A DNA stretch of 64,000 nt. Origin: Leucobacter sp. CX169. GTDB taxonomy: Bacteria; Actinomycetota; Actinomycetes; Actinomycetales; Microbacteriaceae. Position numbers and translations under genes: made by a program. Shown in pieces: positions 35,494 through 44,117 of the stretch (positions are counted from its first letter, which is position 1; each line of letters opens with the position of its first letter). The DNA lies in assembly GCF_017161405.1 (NCBI RefSeq), contig NZ_CP071051.1, forward strand, positions 496,001 to 560,000. The letters run 5' to 3'. The notes under the pieces are model-generated. The model saw nothing but the letters and a program-made list of their open reading frames with translations, was not told the DNA's origin and ran no database searches.

Positions 35494-36542
35494 TGGCGAC
35501 GATCCAGCTGGCGGCGCGCACGAGTGAGGCCCGGCCGGGGACGGCCCGCTCGCTCGCGCTGCCCACGCTGGGGTTCGCGCTCGCGCTGTTGGTGCTTGCG
35601 GCCGCGGTCGTCGCCTCGGTGCTGATCGGCGCGCGCGGGGTGGGCCTCGCTGACCTGGGCGGCGCGCTCCTCGGGCAGACCGACACGATCGGAGAAGCCG
35701 CGATCGCGCAGCGCCTGCCCCGCACCGCCCTCGCCATGCTCGTGGGGGCGGCGCTCGCCACCGCGGGCGTCGGCCTGCAGGCGGTGACGCGCAACCCCCT
35801 GGCCGACCCCGGCATCCTGGGGATCACGAGCGGTGCGGCACTCGCCGTCGTCATCACCATCACGGTGATCGGCGCCCGCGGGCCCGCCGCGACCACGGTG
35901 GCCGCGATCATCGGTGCCGCCGCCGCGGCCGGCCTGTTGTACGCGCTCTCCACCGTCGGCGTCGGCGGCGCCTCGCCACTCAAGATCGTGCTGGCCGGGG
36001 CGGCGATTTCCGCGATGTGCGTGTCGGTCACGAGCGCTCTGATCCTGCCGCGGCCGGACGCGATGGAGGCGTTTCGGTTCTGGCAGGTCGGCGGGGTCGG
36101 CGGCGCTCGGTGGGGCACCGTCGGCTGGATCCTGCCCGTGATCGTGCTGGGCGTGCTCGCGGCGTTCGCGTCGACGCGGGCGATGAACGCGCTCGCGCTG
36201 GGTGATGAGCTCGCCGCCGGCCTGGGCGAGCGCCTGGGCGGGGCGCGCTTCGCGATCACCGCGGGCGCGATCGTGCTCGCGGGCACCGCGACGGCGGTCG
36301 CCGGGCCGATCGGCTTCGTCGGGCTCATTGTGCCGCACCTGTGCCGCCTCGTGGTCGGCCCCGACCACCGGGTGCTCGTGCCGCTCTCGGCGCTCGTGGG
36401 CGCCGCCCTCCTCGTCGGGGCGGACGTACTGGGCCGGGTCATGCTGCCGCCGAGCGAGATCGAGGCCGGCATCATCACGGCCATCATTGGCGCGCCCGTG
36501 CTCATCTGGATCGTGCGCCGGCGCCCGGGGCGCGTGCGATGA
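35493..36542 (+). CDS. Iron-siderophore ABC permease (FecCD family), first subunit
   Basis: Inner-membrane permease of 349 residues with about nine to ten helices. FecCD signatures: RLPRTALAMLVGAALATAGVGLQAVTRNPLADPGILGI and the Gly-rich loop VAGPIGFVGLIVPHLCRLVVGPDHR. GTG start overlaps the lipoprotein stop by one base; overlaps the next permease by four bases. Works as a heterodimer with it. Confidence 0.94.
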   Translation: MATIQLAARTSEARPGTARSLALPTLGFALALLVLAAAVVASVLIGARGVGLADLGGALLGQTDTIGEAAIAQRLPRTALAMLVGAALATAGVGLQAVTRNPLADPGILGITSGAALAVVITITVIGARGPAATTVAAIIGAAAAAGLLYALSTVGVGGASPLKIVLAGAAISAMCVSVTSALILPRPDAMEAFRFWQVGGVGGARWGTVGWILPVIVLGVLAAFASTRAMNALALGDELAAGLGERLGGARFAITAGAIVLAGTATAVAGPIGFVGLIVPHLCRLVVGPDHRVLVPLSALVGAALLVGADVLGRVMLPPSEIEAGIITAIIGAPVLIWIVRRRPGRVR

Positions 36543-37561
36543 GCATCGCTCAGTACGCCCCGACGGTCATCTCCGCGAGGCGCGCACGCAGCGCGAAAGT
36601 ACTGGTCATCCTGGTGCTCGTGTGCCTCGCCGGGTTCGCCGCGACCCTCGTGCTCGGCACGACCGTGGTGCCGATCCCAGAGGTGATCCAGGCGCTCTCG
36701 GGGAACGGCGGGGCAACCTTCACCGTGCTCGAGCTGCGTCTGCCGAGAGCCGTACTGGGGGTGCTCACCGGCGCCGCCTTCGGCATGTCCGGTGCCGTGT
36801 TCCAGTCGCTCCTGCGCAACCCGCTCGCGTCGCCCGACATCATCGGTATCAGCGCCGGGGCGAGTGCGGCCGCCGCGTTCGGCATCGTCGTGCTCGGCGC
36901 GAGTGGCACGGTGGTGTCGCTGCTCGCGCTCATCGGCGCGTGCGCCACCGCCGCCGCGATCGCGCTGCTGGCCGCGGGCCCGGGGTCGGCCACCGCGCGG
37001 ATGATCCTGGTGGGCATCGGCGCCGCCGCGATCCTGAAGAGCCTGTTGACACTCGTGCTATCGCGGGCGTCGACCTGGGACCTGCAGGGTGCCATGCAGT
37101 GGCTCGCCGGGAGTCTGAACGGCGCGGCGTGGGAGCAAATCCTTCCGCTCGCGCTGACCTGCCTGGTGGTGGTCCCGATGTTGCTGCTTGGCACGCGCTC
37201 GCTCGCCGTCCTGCGCCTCGGGGACGATGCTGCGATGGGGCTCGGGGTGCGCCCCGCCGCGACCCGGTGGGCGCTCATGCTGCTCGCCGTCGTGCTGCTC
37301 GCCGCCGGAACGGCCGCCGCCGGGCCGATCGCGTTCGTCGCGTTCCTCGCGGGGCCGGTGGCCGCGCGGCTGCACGGCGGAGGTACGGCGCCGCTCGTGA
37401 GTTCCGCGCTCGTCGGATCGGCCCTCGTGCTGTGGGCCGATCTCGTCGGCCAGCTCGCCTTCGCCCACCGCTACCCGGTGGGCGTCATTACGGGCGCCAT
37501 CGGCGCACCGGTACTCATTGCTCTGCTCGTAGGTGCCGGGAAACGAAGAGGACAACGATGA
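36539..37561 (+). CDS. Iron-siderophore ABC permease (FecCD family), second subunit
   Basis: Permease of 340 residues, homologous to its neighbour: LRLPRAVLGVLTGAAFGMSGAVFQSLLRNPLASPDIIGI near residue 65 and AAGPIAFVAFLAGPVAARLHGG near 260. ATG within ATGA at the end of the first permease; its own TGA overlaps the ATPase start. Confidence 0.94.
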   Translation: MSIAQYAPTVISARRARSAKVLVILVLVCLAGFAATLVLGTTVVPIPEVIQALSGNGGATFTVLELRLPRAVLGVLTGAAFGMSGAVFQSLLRNPLASPDIIGISAGASAAAAFGIVVLGASGTVVSLLALIGACATAAAIALLAAGPGSATARMILVGIGAAAILKSLLTLVLSRASTWDLQGAMQWLAGSLNGAAWEQILPLALTCLVVVPMLLLGTRSLAVLRLGDDAAMGLGVRPAATRWALMLLAVVLLAAGTAAAGPIAFVAFLAGPVAARLHGGGTAPLVSSALVGSALVLWADLVGQLAFAHRYPVGVITGAIGAPVLIALLVGAGKRRGQR

Positions 37562-38355
37562 CGCACAGTCACACGCTTTCTGCCCGGAACCTCACGGTGT
37601 CATACGGCGATCTGCCCATCCTGCAGGGCCTTGAGTACGCGGTCGAGCCAGGAAAGATCAGCGCCATCATCGGCGCGAACGGCTGCGGCAAGTCGACGCT
37701 CCTGCGCGCGCTCGCCCGAGTCGTCTCGCCCGCGGGCGGGTCGGTGCTGCTCGATGGCGAGGCGCTGCACACCCGCCCGGCGAAGGCCGTGGCCCGCGTG
37801 ATCGGGCTGCTCCCGCAGAGCCCGCTCGTGCCCGAGGGCGTGAGCGTGCGGGACCTCGTGCGCCGCGGCAGGCACCCGCACCTGAGCCTGATGCGGCGCT
37901 GGAGCGCGGCCGACGCGACCGCGGTCGGCGAGGCGCTCGCGCTGACCGGGATGCACGAGTTCGCGGACCGCCCCGTTGATGAGCTGTCCGGAGGGCAGCG
38001 GCAACGCGCGTGGATCGCGATGGCGCTCGCGCAGGATCCGCGCATCCTGCTGTTGGACGAACCCACCACCTACCTGGACATCGCGCACCAGATCGAGGTA
38101 CTCGACCTGCTGACCGATATCAACCGCGCCCGCGGCACCACCGTCGTGATGGTGCTGCACGACCTGAACCTTGCGGCGCGCTACGCCGAGCGTTTGGTGG
38201 CGGTGGTGGAGGGGCGCATCCATTCGGTGGGGGAGCCCCGAACAGTCGTGACGCGTGAGTATGTGCGCGAGGTCATCGGGCTGCAGAGCGAAATTATTCC
38301 GGATCCGGTCAGCGGGGCGCCCATCGTGGTGCCCCTGGGGAGGCACCATGTCTGA
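37558..38355 (+). CDS. Iron-siderophore ABC transporter ATPase
   Basis: FecE/FepC-type ATPase of 265 residues. Walker A GANGCGKST near residue 41, Q-loop LLPQSP, signature LSGGQRQRAW, Walker B ILLLDEPTTYLD and switch His in MVLHDLN. Overlaps both neighbours (four bases upstream, eight bases downstream), so it is translationally coupled. Confidence 0.95.
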   Translation: MTHSHTLSARNLTVSYGDLPILQGLEYAVEPGKISAIIGANGCGKSTLLRALARVVSPAGGSVLLDGEALHTRPAKAVARVIGLLPQSPLVPEGVSVRDLVRRGRHPHLSLMRRWSAADATAVGEALALTGMHEFADRPVDELSGGQRQRAWIAMALAQDPRILLLDEPTTYLDIAHQIEVLDLLTDINRARGTTVVMVLHDLNLAARYAERLVAVVEGRIHSVGEPRTVVTREYVREVIGLQSEIIPDPVSGAPIVVPLGRHHV

Positions 38356-39310
38356 ATCACCCACGGTCATCGCGCGGGCGCGCGTCGCATGGGTCGAGCG
38401 CCCCTGCCCGACCTTCGCACGCGTCGCGTTCCGCGGGCCCGAGCTGGAATGGTTCGGCACCCCGGGGCGTACCTTCGACCAGCGCATCAAGGTGATCTTC
38501 CCGCCGCACGCGGGCGATCTGCCGGATCTCGCGCCCGACACCTGGTACCCGGAGTGGCTGGAGCTACCGGAGGAGGCGCGCGGGGCCATGCGGACCTACT
38601 CGATCCGCGACGTGCGCGTGGATGCGACGGGCACCGAGGTGGTTGTTGACTTTGTGTTGCACCTGGCGCCGGGAACGAGCGGCCCCGCGGCGCTCTGGGC
38701 GAGCGGCGCGCGCGCCGGCGACGAGGTGCTGCTCGTGGGCCCGCGGCGAGGTCGCCTCGACGGCGGCGGGATCGAATTCGACCCGGGGGCGGCGCCGCGT
38801 GTACTGCTCGCGGGCGACGAGACGGCGGCCCCGGCGATTGCGCGCATCCTCGAGGACGCCCCGCGCGACCTCGTCGGCGACGCCTTCATCGAGATGCCCG
38901 GGGACGGCGAACGGCTCGATATCCGGGCGCCGCGCGGGGTCGAGTTGCGCTGGCTGTCGCGATTCTCAGAGGCGCCAGGATCCGCCCTGGTCCCGAGCGT
39001 GCTCGCGAGCCTCGGCACGAGCGCCGCGGCGCTCGAAGGTTCCGGGCAGCGCGGCGTGGGGTCGAGCGTCGAGGGGCTGACCGGCGCGGGCGAGCCCGCG
39101 GGCGACGAGCTGCTCTGGGAGACGCCGAGCTTCTCGGGGCTCGGCGAACCGCTCGACGCGGCACGGGAACGCGGGGAGCGTTACTACTGGATCGCCGGGG
39201 AGAGCAGCGTCGTGACGCGGCTGCGGCGACACCTGGTGCGCGACCTCGGCGTGAGCCGTCACCAGGTCGCCTTCATGGGGTACTGGCGCGAGGGTGTCGC
39301 GATGCGCTGA
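38348..39310 (+). CDS. Siderophore-interacting protein (FAD-binding, ViuB-like)
   Basis: Cytoplasmic flavoprotein of 320 residues predicted to reduce and release iron from imported ferric siderophores. N-terminal FAD-binding barrel with RTYSIRDVR (flavin phosphate/isoalloxazine contact) near residue 83, then an NAD(P)-binding domain with VLLAGDETAAPAIARIL and a C-terminal YYWIAGESSVVTRLRRHL...YWREG typical of the SIP family. A Gly/Ser/Glu-rich insertion lies near residues 218-255. Last gene of the uptake operon; convergent with hemA. Confidence 0.92.
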   Translation: MSESPTVIARARVAWVERPCPTFARVAFRGPELEWFGTPGRTFDQRIKVIFPPHAGDLPDLAPDTWYPEWLELPEEARGAMRTYSIRDVRVDATGTEVVVDFVLHLAPGTSGPAALWASGARAGDEVLLVGPRRGRLDGGGIEFDPGAAPRVLLAGDETAAPAIARILEDAPRDLVGDAFIEMPGDGERLDIRAPRGVELRWLSRFSEAPGSALVPSVLASLGTSAAALEGSGQRGVGSSVEGLTGAGEPAGDELLWETPSFSGLGEPLDAARERGERYYWIAGESSVVTRLRRHLVRDLGVSRHQVAFMGYWREGVAMR

Positions 39311-39338
39311 GCCGCGAGGGTGTGCCCGCCCGCGGCAG

Positions 39339-39360
39339 AGCACACGCCCGGTGGTGTGCT
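39339..39360. terminator. Short hairpin between the SIP gene and hemA
   Basis: AGCACAC / GTGTGCT with an eight-base loop, in the 52-bp convergent gap. Only seven pairs and no T-run, so weak. Confidence 0.35.
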
Positions 39361-39362
39361 GG

Positions 39363-40736
39363 TCAGGCCGCGTGCTGGTCTGGATCCGACACCGGGAACA
39401 GCGCGCGCACTGCGGCATCGGCGGCGTCGGCATTGCCCGCCCGTCCGAGCTCGCGGATGCGGAGGGTGGGCTGGTGCAGCAGGCGGCCGGCGAAGTGCCG
39501 GAGGGCTGGCTCGAGGAGCTCGGAGGCCGCGGGGTTGCCGCGCAGCCGGGCGAGCTCGTCCGCGAGGACGGCGTGCACGTGTTCGTGCAGCGCCCGCACC
39601 GTCGGGACGGTGTCGCGCTCGGCCTGCGCCGCCGCGAACTCCTGGGCCGCATCGCTCGCGATCTTGCGCGCCTCGGCCTCGGCGCTGAGCTCTTCGACCC
39701 CGGCGTGGCGGGCGACGATGTCCAGATCCAGCAGCTCGATGCCCGAGATGTGCGCGGCGTCGGGTGCGATGTTGCGGGGCATGCCGAGGTCGATGAAGAG
39801 TCGCGGCCGCGGCGGAGTGGTGACGCTGAACGGGGTGGCGCTGCCCCCGGGGGCTCGGCCGATGAGGGCGGTGCAGTAGGGGCGGGCCGTGGGCGTCACC
39901 GTGCGCTCGATGAGGGGGACGTCGATTAGCGGATCCTGCGCGGTGCTGCACGCGATGACGATATCGGCGGCCGCGAGCTCCGACTCCAGATCCTCAGGGG
40001 AGATGGCCCGCACGCCGCGCGCCGCGGCGAAGGTCTCGGCCCGGCCGGAGGGGGAGTGGACGGCGATGTGGGCCGCCCCGCGATCGCGCAGGGCGGCGAG
40101 CGTGGCGGCGGCGTACGCCCCGGTGCCGATGAGCAGGATCCGGGTGCCGCCCCAGTCGCCCACGCGGCTCTCGGCCAGGAACAGGGCGAGGCGCACGAGG
40201 GAACGCCCGCGAGTCTGCACGCGGGTGCGGCGCTTGACGTCCTTCGATACACCTGCCGCGCGCTGGAACAGCTGCTCGAGGGTCGGTGTCGTCGCCCCGG
40301 CGCGCCGGGCATTGCTGAGTGCGCGACGCACCTGGCCCGAGATCTCACCCTCGCCGACCACCATGGACTCGAGCCCGCTGGTGACGGAGAAGAGGTGATG
40401 GGCGACGTCTATTCCGCGGAGCATCCTCGCCGCTGAAGCGAGCTCTGCGACAGAAATGCCGGAGAGCGCGGCGACCTCATGCAGCGCCCGCTCGGGGGCG
40501 CCGGGTGCCTGGTCGAAGTAGGCCTCGAAACGGTTGCAGGTCGCGAGTACGACTGCCCCTCCGGGGGCGTCGGCGTGCACCGTGCCGAGCGCGCTCGTGA
40601 GCGCGACAGTGTGGCGCTCGATGCGTTCGAGCAGCGCGAAGTTGGCGCTGTGGTGGTCGAACGACAGGCACGAGAGCCCGAGTTCTGACGCGGGGTTCGC
40701 TCCTGAGAGATCCATGTGTGCGGTGGAAAAGTTCAT
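39363..40736 (-). CDS. hemA: Glutamyl-tRNA reductase
   Basis: First committed enzyme of C5-pathway tetrapyrrole synthesis: reduces glutamyl-tRNA(Glu) to glutamate-1-semialdehyde, the substrate of HemL encoded here. 457 residues. Catalytic Cys67 in LATCNRFEAY, SVTSGLESMVVGEGEISGQVRRA, and the NADPH-binding domain with LLIGTGAYAAATL near 205. The start at 40736 lies inside dyad site 3; ATG at 40715 (MDLSGA...) would still keep the whole domain and is a real alternative. Divergent from hemE with only 26 bp between start codons. Confidence 0.95.
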   Translation of the reverse strand: MNFSTAHMDLSGANPASELGLSCLSFDHHSANFALLERIERHTVALTSALGTVHADAPGGAVVLATCNRFEAYFDQAPGAPERALHEVAALSGISVAELASAARMLRGIDVAHHLFSVTSGLESMVVGEGEISGQVRRALSNARRAGATTPTLEQLFQRAAGVSKDVKRRTRVQTRGRSLVRLALFLAESRVGDWGGTRILLIGTGAYAAATLAALRDRGAAHIAVHSPSGRAETFAAARGVRAISPEDLESELAAADIVIACSTAQDPLIDVPLIERTVTPTARPYCTALIGRAPGGSATPFSVTTPPRPRLFIDLGMPRNIAPDAAHISGIELLDLDIVARHAGVEELSAEAEARKIASDAAQEFAAAQAERDTVPTVRALHEHVHAVLADELARLRGNPAASELLEPALRHFAGRLLHQPTLRIRELGRAGNADAADAAVRALFPVSDPDQHAA

Positions 40737-40743
40737 CAGATGA
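40733..40743. promoter_or_regulatory. TCATCwGATGA dyad, site 3 (over the hemA start)
   Basis: TCATCAGATGA, extending to TTCATCAGATGAA. The hemA ATG (minus strand, 40736-40734) is part of the dyad. Confidence 0.68.
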
Positions 40744-40749
40744 ATAAGC

Positions 40750-40755
40750 TAGCAT
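40750..40755 (+). promoter_or_regulatory. Putative -10 box for hemE
   Basis: TAGCAT seven bases before the hemE ATG, no Shine-Dalgarno in between; overlaps dyad site 4. Fits a leaderless hemE operon transcript whose start would be covered by a bound regulator. Confidence 0.5.
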
Positions 40756-40766
40756 TCATCTGATGA
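40756..40766. promoter_or_regulatory. TCATCwGATGA dyad, site 4 (over the hemE start)
   Basis: TCATCTGATGA, within the 15-bp dyad ATTCATCTGATGAAT (40754-40768). It contains the hemE ATG (40763-40765) and lies 23 bp from site 3, about two helical turns. Confidence 0.7.
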
Positions 40767-41884
40767 ATGAGCTAAACGACTCCCACCCGCTCGTCAGCGG
40801 CCACACTTCCGGCGCTCCGCTTGTGCGGGCGATCCACGGTGAGCGCGCATCGCGCACCCCCGTCTGGTTCATGAGGCAGGCGGGCCGATCGCTGCCCGAG
40901 TACCGCGCGCTCCGCAGCGGCCGGGACATGATCGAGTGCTGCCTCACCCCCGATCTTGCCGCCGAGATTACCCTGCAGCCGGTGCGTCGCCACGGCGTCG
41001 ACGCCGCGGTCTTCTTCAGCGACATCATCATTCCGCTGTCGCTCGCCGGGGTTGACGTCCGGCTCGAGCCGGGCCGCGGCCCCGTCTTTGCCGAGCCGGT
41101 CCGCACCGCGGCGGACGTCGCGAAGCTGCGCCGCGAGCACCCCGCCGATCGCCTGAGAGGCGCCCTCGACCCGATTCGGAAGGCAGTGGAGCTGACCGTC
41201 GCCGAGCTGGACGAGACGCCGCTGATCGGGTTTGCCGGGGCGCCGTTCACCCTGGCGGCGTACCTCGTGGAGGGCGGGCCGTCGAAGGACCAGCTGCGCG
41301 CCCGCACCCTCATGCACAGCGACCCCGAGACCTGGGCGGCGCTGCTCGATTGGGCCGCCGAACTGAGTGGCACGTTCCTCGAGGCCCAGGTGCGGGCCGG
41401 GGCGAGCGCCGTCCAACTCTTCGACTCGTGGGCGGGCGGGCTCTCGGTCGCAGACTACGAGGCCCACGTCGCCGCGGCGTCGCGGAAGACGCTGGCCCCC
41501 GTCCGGGCGATCTCGTACCGCGACCCGCAGGCCGAGGGGTATGCGGCGGCTCCGCTGCCGATCCCGACCATCCACTTTGCGGTGGGCTCCGGACATCTGC
41601 TTCCCTCGCTTGCGGAGGCTGGTGGTCAGGCCATCGGCGTGGACTGGCGGACGCCGCTGGACGAAGCCAACGACGCGCTCGGCGGCCGATTCCCGCTCCA
41701 GGGCAACATCGACCCCGCGTACCTGGCTGCTCCCGAGGCGGTGCTCGACGCCCACGTCGACGACGTGCTCGCCCGCGGGGCCGCCGCCCCCGCGCACATC
41801 GTGAACCTCGGCCACGGTGTGCCGCCCGAGACCGACCCCGATCGACTCGCGCGGATCGTCGAACGAGTGCACGGTGTGCGCTAG
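40763..41884 (+). CDS. hemE: Uroporphyrinogen decarboxylase
   Basis: Converts uroporphyrinogen III to coproporphyrinogen III, 373 residues. The active-site N-terminal motif TPVWFMRQAGRSLPEYR near residue 32 is intact, with FSDI(I) and GFAGAPFTLAAYLVEGG further on. First gene of the eight-gene operon hemE-hemY-hemQ-hemH-hemC-hemD-hemB-hemL. The ATG sits in dyad site 4. Confidence 0.96.
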   Translation: MNELNDSHPLVSGHTSGAPLVRAIHGERASRTPVWFMRQAGRSLPEYRALRSGRDMIECCLTPDLAAEITLQPVRRHGVDAAVFFSDIIIPLSLAGVDVRLEPGRGPVFAEPVRTAADVAKLRREHPADRLRGALDPIRKAVELTVAELDETPLIGFAGAPFTLAAYLVEGGPSKDQLRARTLMHSDPETWAALLDWAAELSGTFLEAQVRAGASAVQLFDSWAGGLSVADYEAHVAAASRKTLAPVRAISYRDPQAEGYAAAPLPIPTIHFAVGSGHLLPSLAEAGGQAIGVDWRTPLDEANDALGGRFPLQGNIDPAYLAAPEAVLDAHVDDVLARGAAAPAHIVNLGHGVPPETDPDRLARIVERVHGVR

Positions 41885-43313
41885 CGACCTGCGCACCGAG
41901 GCGAATGCTGACCTCGACACCGAGGTCGTTGTCATCGGCGCCGGCATCGCCGGACTCGTAGCTGCGTGGGACATCGCGCGCCTGGGATATCGGGTGCGCG
42001 TTCTCGAGCGATCTGACTGGGTGGGGGGACGCATGCATGCGATCTCACTCGCGGGGCTGCCCATTGAGCTCGGAGCAGAATCGTTCGCGACCCGTGGGGG
42101 AGCAGTCGCTGCGCTGCTGGGCGAGCTTGGCCTTGCCGCCTCCATCGTGACGCCGAGACGGCGCCCCGCGTGGACAGTGGCGAGCGGAGCGAGCTATCGC
42201 ATGCCAGCGGCAGGCGCACTCGGGATCCCTGTGCACCCGTTCGCCGCGGACACCAGAAGGGTGCTCGGGCTGCGCGGGGCATGGGGCCTCGCGCTCGAGC
42301 CGTGGCGGCCCCGTTCCTTACTCCCCGCCACGGCGTCCTTGGCCGAGATTGCTCGCGAGCGCCTCGGCCAGGATGTGCTCGAAAAGCTCATCGCACCCGT
42401 GACTGAGGGGGTGCACTCGGCTTCGCCGGACGCCCTGAGGCTGGACGCTCACCCCGAGCTTGAACGGGAGTACGCGCGTACGGGCTCGCTGCTGCGCTCC
42501 GCTCGATTAGCTCGTGCGTCGCGGAGCGCAGCCGGCGGCGCAGTGCAGAGCCTCGCGGGCGGCATGAGCGTCTTGATTGCACGCCTCGTGCGAGAGCTTC
42601 GCGCCGAAGGCGCGGCCGTTCACACGGGGGTGCGAGACCTGTCGCTCGACCGCGACGGGAAGGGCTGGGCGGTGCGTTGGGCCGGAGGCGAGTGCTCTGC
42701 CCAGTCGGTCGTGCTGGCGGTCCCGCCGAGCGTCAGCGAGCAGTTGCTCGCGAATTCGGACACGAATGCGGAGCACCCTTCGGCGCAGGCGACCCCGTGC
42801 CAGTCGAACGCGGTCGGAACCGCCGTGGAAACCGTGGTCGTTGTTGTCACGGAACCTCGACTCTTGTCCGCCCCGCGCGGCACCGGCGCGCTCATTCGTG
42901 CTGGGCACCCCCGCATCCGAGCGAAGGCGCTCACCCATATGAATGCCAAGTGGGCATGGCTCGACCAAGCCGTGGAGCCCGGAACGCACGTGCTTCGCCT
43001 CTCGTACGGTTCGCGAGGTGGCACACCGGCGACCGAGGCGCTGAGCGGCGCCGAGGCTGCGGAGCTTGCGCTGAGTGACGCCTCGGAGGTGTTTGGGATT
43101 CGGCTCGATCCTGACAACGTGCAGGCGCACGCCCGCGCGCGCTGGGTGATCCCGCCGCGGTCGTCGGCGTCGGCACCCGCGCCCGGCGTCGTCGTCACCG
43201 GCGAGGCCTACGCGGGAACCGGGCTCGCAAGTGTGGTGCCGCACGCGAGAGCTGCGGCCCGCACCGTGATCTCGGCCCTGAGTAAGAGTCACCGACGTGA
43301 GCCGCCGACCTGA
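41874..43313 (+). CDS. hemY: Coproporphyrinogen III oxidase (HemY/CgoX type)
   Basis: FAD-dependent, oxygen-using oxidase of 479 residues. In Gram-positive bacteria with HemQ it makes coproporphyrin III, not protoporphyrin IX. FAD-binding GxGxxG at G22-A-G24-IA-G27 and VLERSDWVGGRMHA follow the protoporphyrinogen oxidase family pattern; the C-terminus has VVVTGEAYAGTGLASVVPHARAAA. I chose GTG at 41874, which overlaps hemE by 11 bases; an earlier start deeper in hemE is less likely. Followed by the only sizeable gap (96 bp) in the operon. Confidence 0.92.
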   Translation: MCASDLRTEANADLDTEVVVIGAGIAGLVAAWDIARLGYRVRVLERSDWVGGRMHAISLAGLPIELGAESFATRGGAVAALLGELGLAASIVTPRRRPAWTVASGASYRMPAAGALGIPVHPFAADTRRVLGLRGAWGLALEPWRPRSLLPATASLAEIARERLGQDVLEKLIAPVTEGVHSASPDALRLDAHPELEREYARTGSLLRSARLARASRSAAGGAVQSLAGGMSVLIARLVRELRAEGAAVHTGVRDLSLDRDGKGWAVRWAGGECSAQSVVLAVPPSVSEQLLANSDTNAEHPSAQATPCQSNAVGTAVETVVVVVTEPRLLSAPRGTGALIRAGHPRIRAKALTHMNAKWAWLDQAVEPGTHVLRLSYGSRGGTPATEALSGAEAAELALSDASEVFGIRLDPDNVQAHARARWVIPPRSSASAPAPGVVVTGEAYAGTGLASVVPHARAAARTVISALSKSHRREPPT

Positions 43314-43409
43314 TCGACGAACGAGATCCGCCCGAGCGAACCACACCGACCGCAATTTTGTCGCTTTGAGCAGCACTTTCCAGCGCAGCCCCTGAAAGGA
43401 ATCATCACC

Positions 43410-44117
43410 ATGAACACTCACCACTCGGTCGAAGCCGCAGAGCCGGCCGCCGCCGGCTTCACCCTCTGGGCGGTGTTCCGCCGCGCCCCTGGACGGACAG
43501 AAACGCCTGCAGCACCGATGGCATCGGCGATCGACGAGCTCGGGTGTGCGTCCGATCGGGTCGCTGCCAGCGGCGTCACTATCCGCGGCTGGTACGACGT
43601 TTCTGGGCTGCGCGCCGACGCCGACCTGATGGTGTGGCTGCACGGCGATACCGCCGAGGTGCTGCAGGCGGCGCTTCGCGAGCTGCGCCGCACCGAGCTC
43701 CTCGCTCCGCTTTTGCCGACCTGGAACGCGCTGGGGGTGCACCGCGACGCCGAGTTCAACCGGGCGCACGTGCCCGGTTTCCTGCGCGGGGTCGAGCCGC
43801 GCGACTGGCTGGTGCTGTACCCATTCGTGCGCGACACCGAGTGGTACCTGTTGCCCGAAGCCGAACGCGGCCGCATGCTCGCCGAACACGGCCAGTTGGG
43901 CGCCCAGTTCCGCGGCGTCGTCGCGAACACGGTCGCGTCTTTCGCGCTCGGCGACTACGAGTGGCTGTTGCCCCTCGAGGCGGACGAGCTCACCGAGCTG
44001 GTCGACCTGATGCGTGCCCTCCGCGCCACCGACGCGCGGCGCCACATGCGGGAAGAGACCCCCTTCTATACCGGGCGTCGCATCTCGGTCGCGCAGGTCG
44101 CCCAGGTGCTGCGATGA
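43410..44117 (+). CDS. hemQ: Coproheme decarboxylase (HemQ/ChdC)
   Basis: Final enzyme of the coproporphyrin pathway, decarboxylating two propionates of coproheme to give haem b; chlorite-dismutase fold, 235 residues. His160 (MLAEHGQLG) fits the proximal haem ligand, Tyr137 (LVLYPFVR) the catalytic Tyr and His120 (NRAHVPGF) the distal base. These keep the spacing of H118/Y135/H158 described for the Corynebacterium diphtheriae enzyme, so this is an actinobacterial-type ChdC. AAAGGA precedes the ATG. A 96-bp gap after hemY may hold an internal promoter. Overlaps hemH by four bases. Confidence 0.95.
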   Translation: MNTHHSVEAAEPAAAGFTLWAVFRRAPGRTETPAAPMASAIDELGCASDRVAASGVTIRGWYDVSGLRADADLMVWLHGDTAEVLQAALRELRRTELLAPLLPTWNALGVHRDAEFNRAHVPGFLRGVEPRDWLVLYPFVRDTEWYLLPEAERGRMLAEHGQLGAQFRGVVANTVASFALGDYEWLLPLEADELTELVDLMRALRATDARRHMREETPFYTGRRISVAQVAQVLR

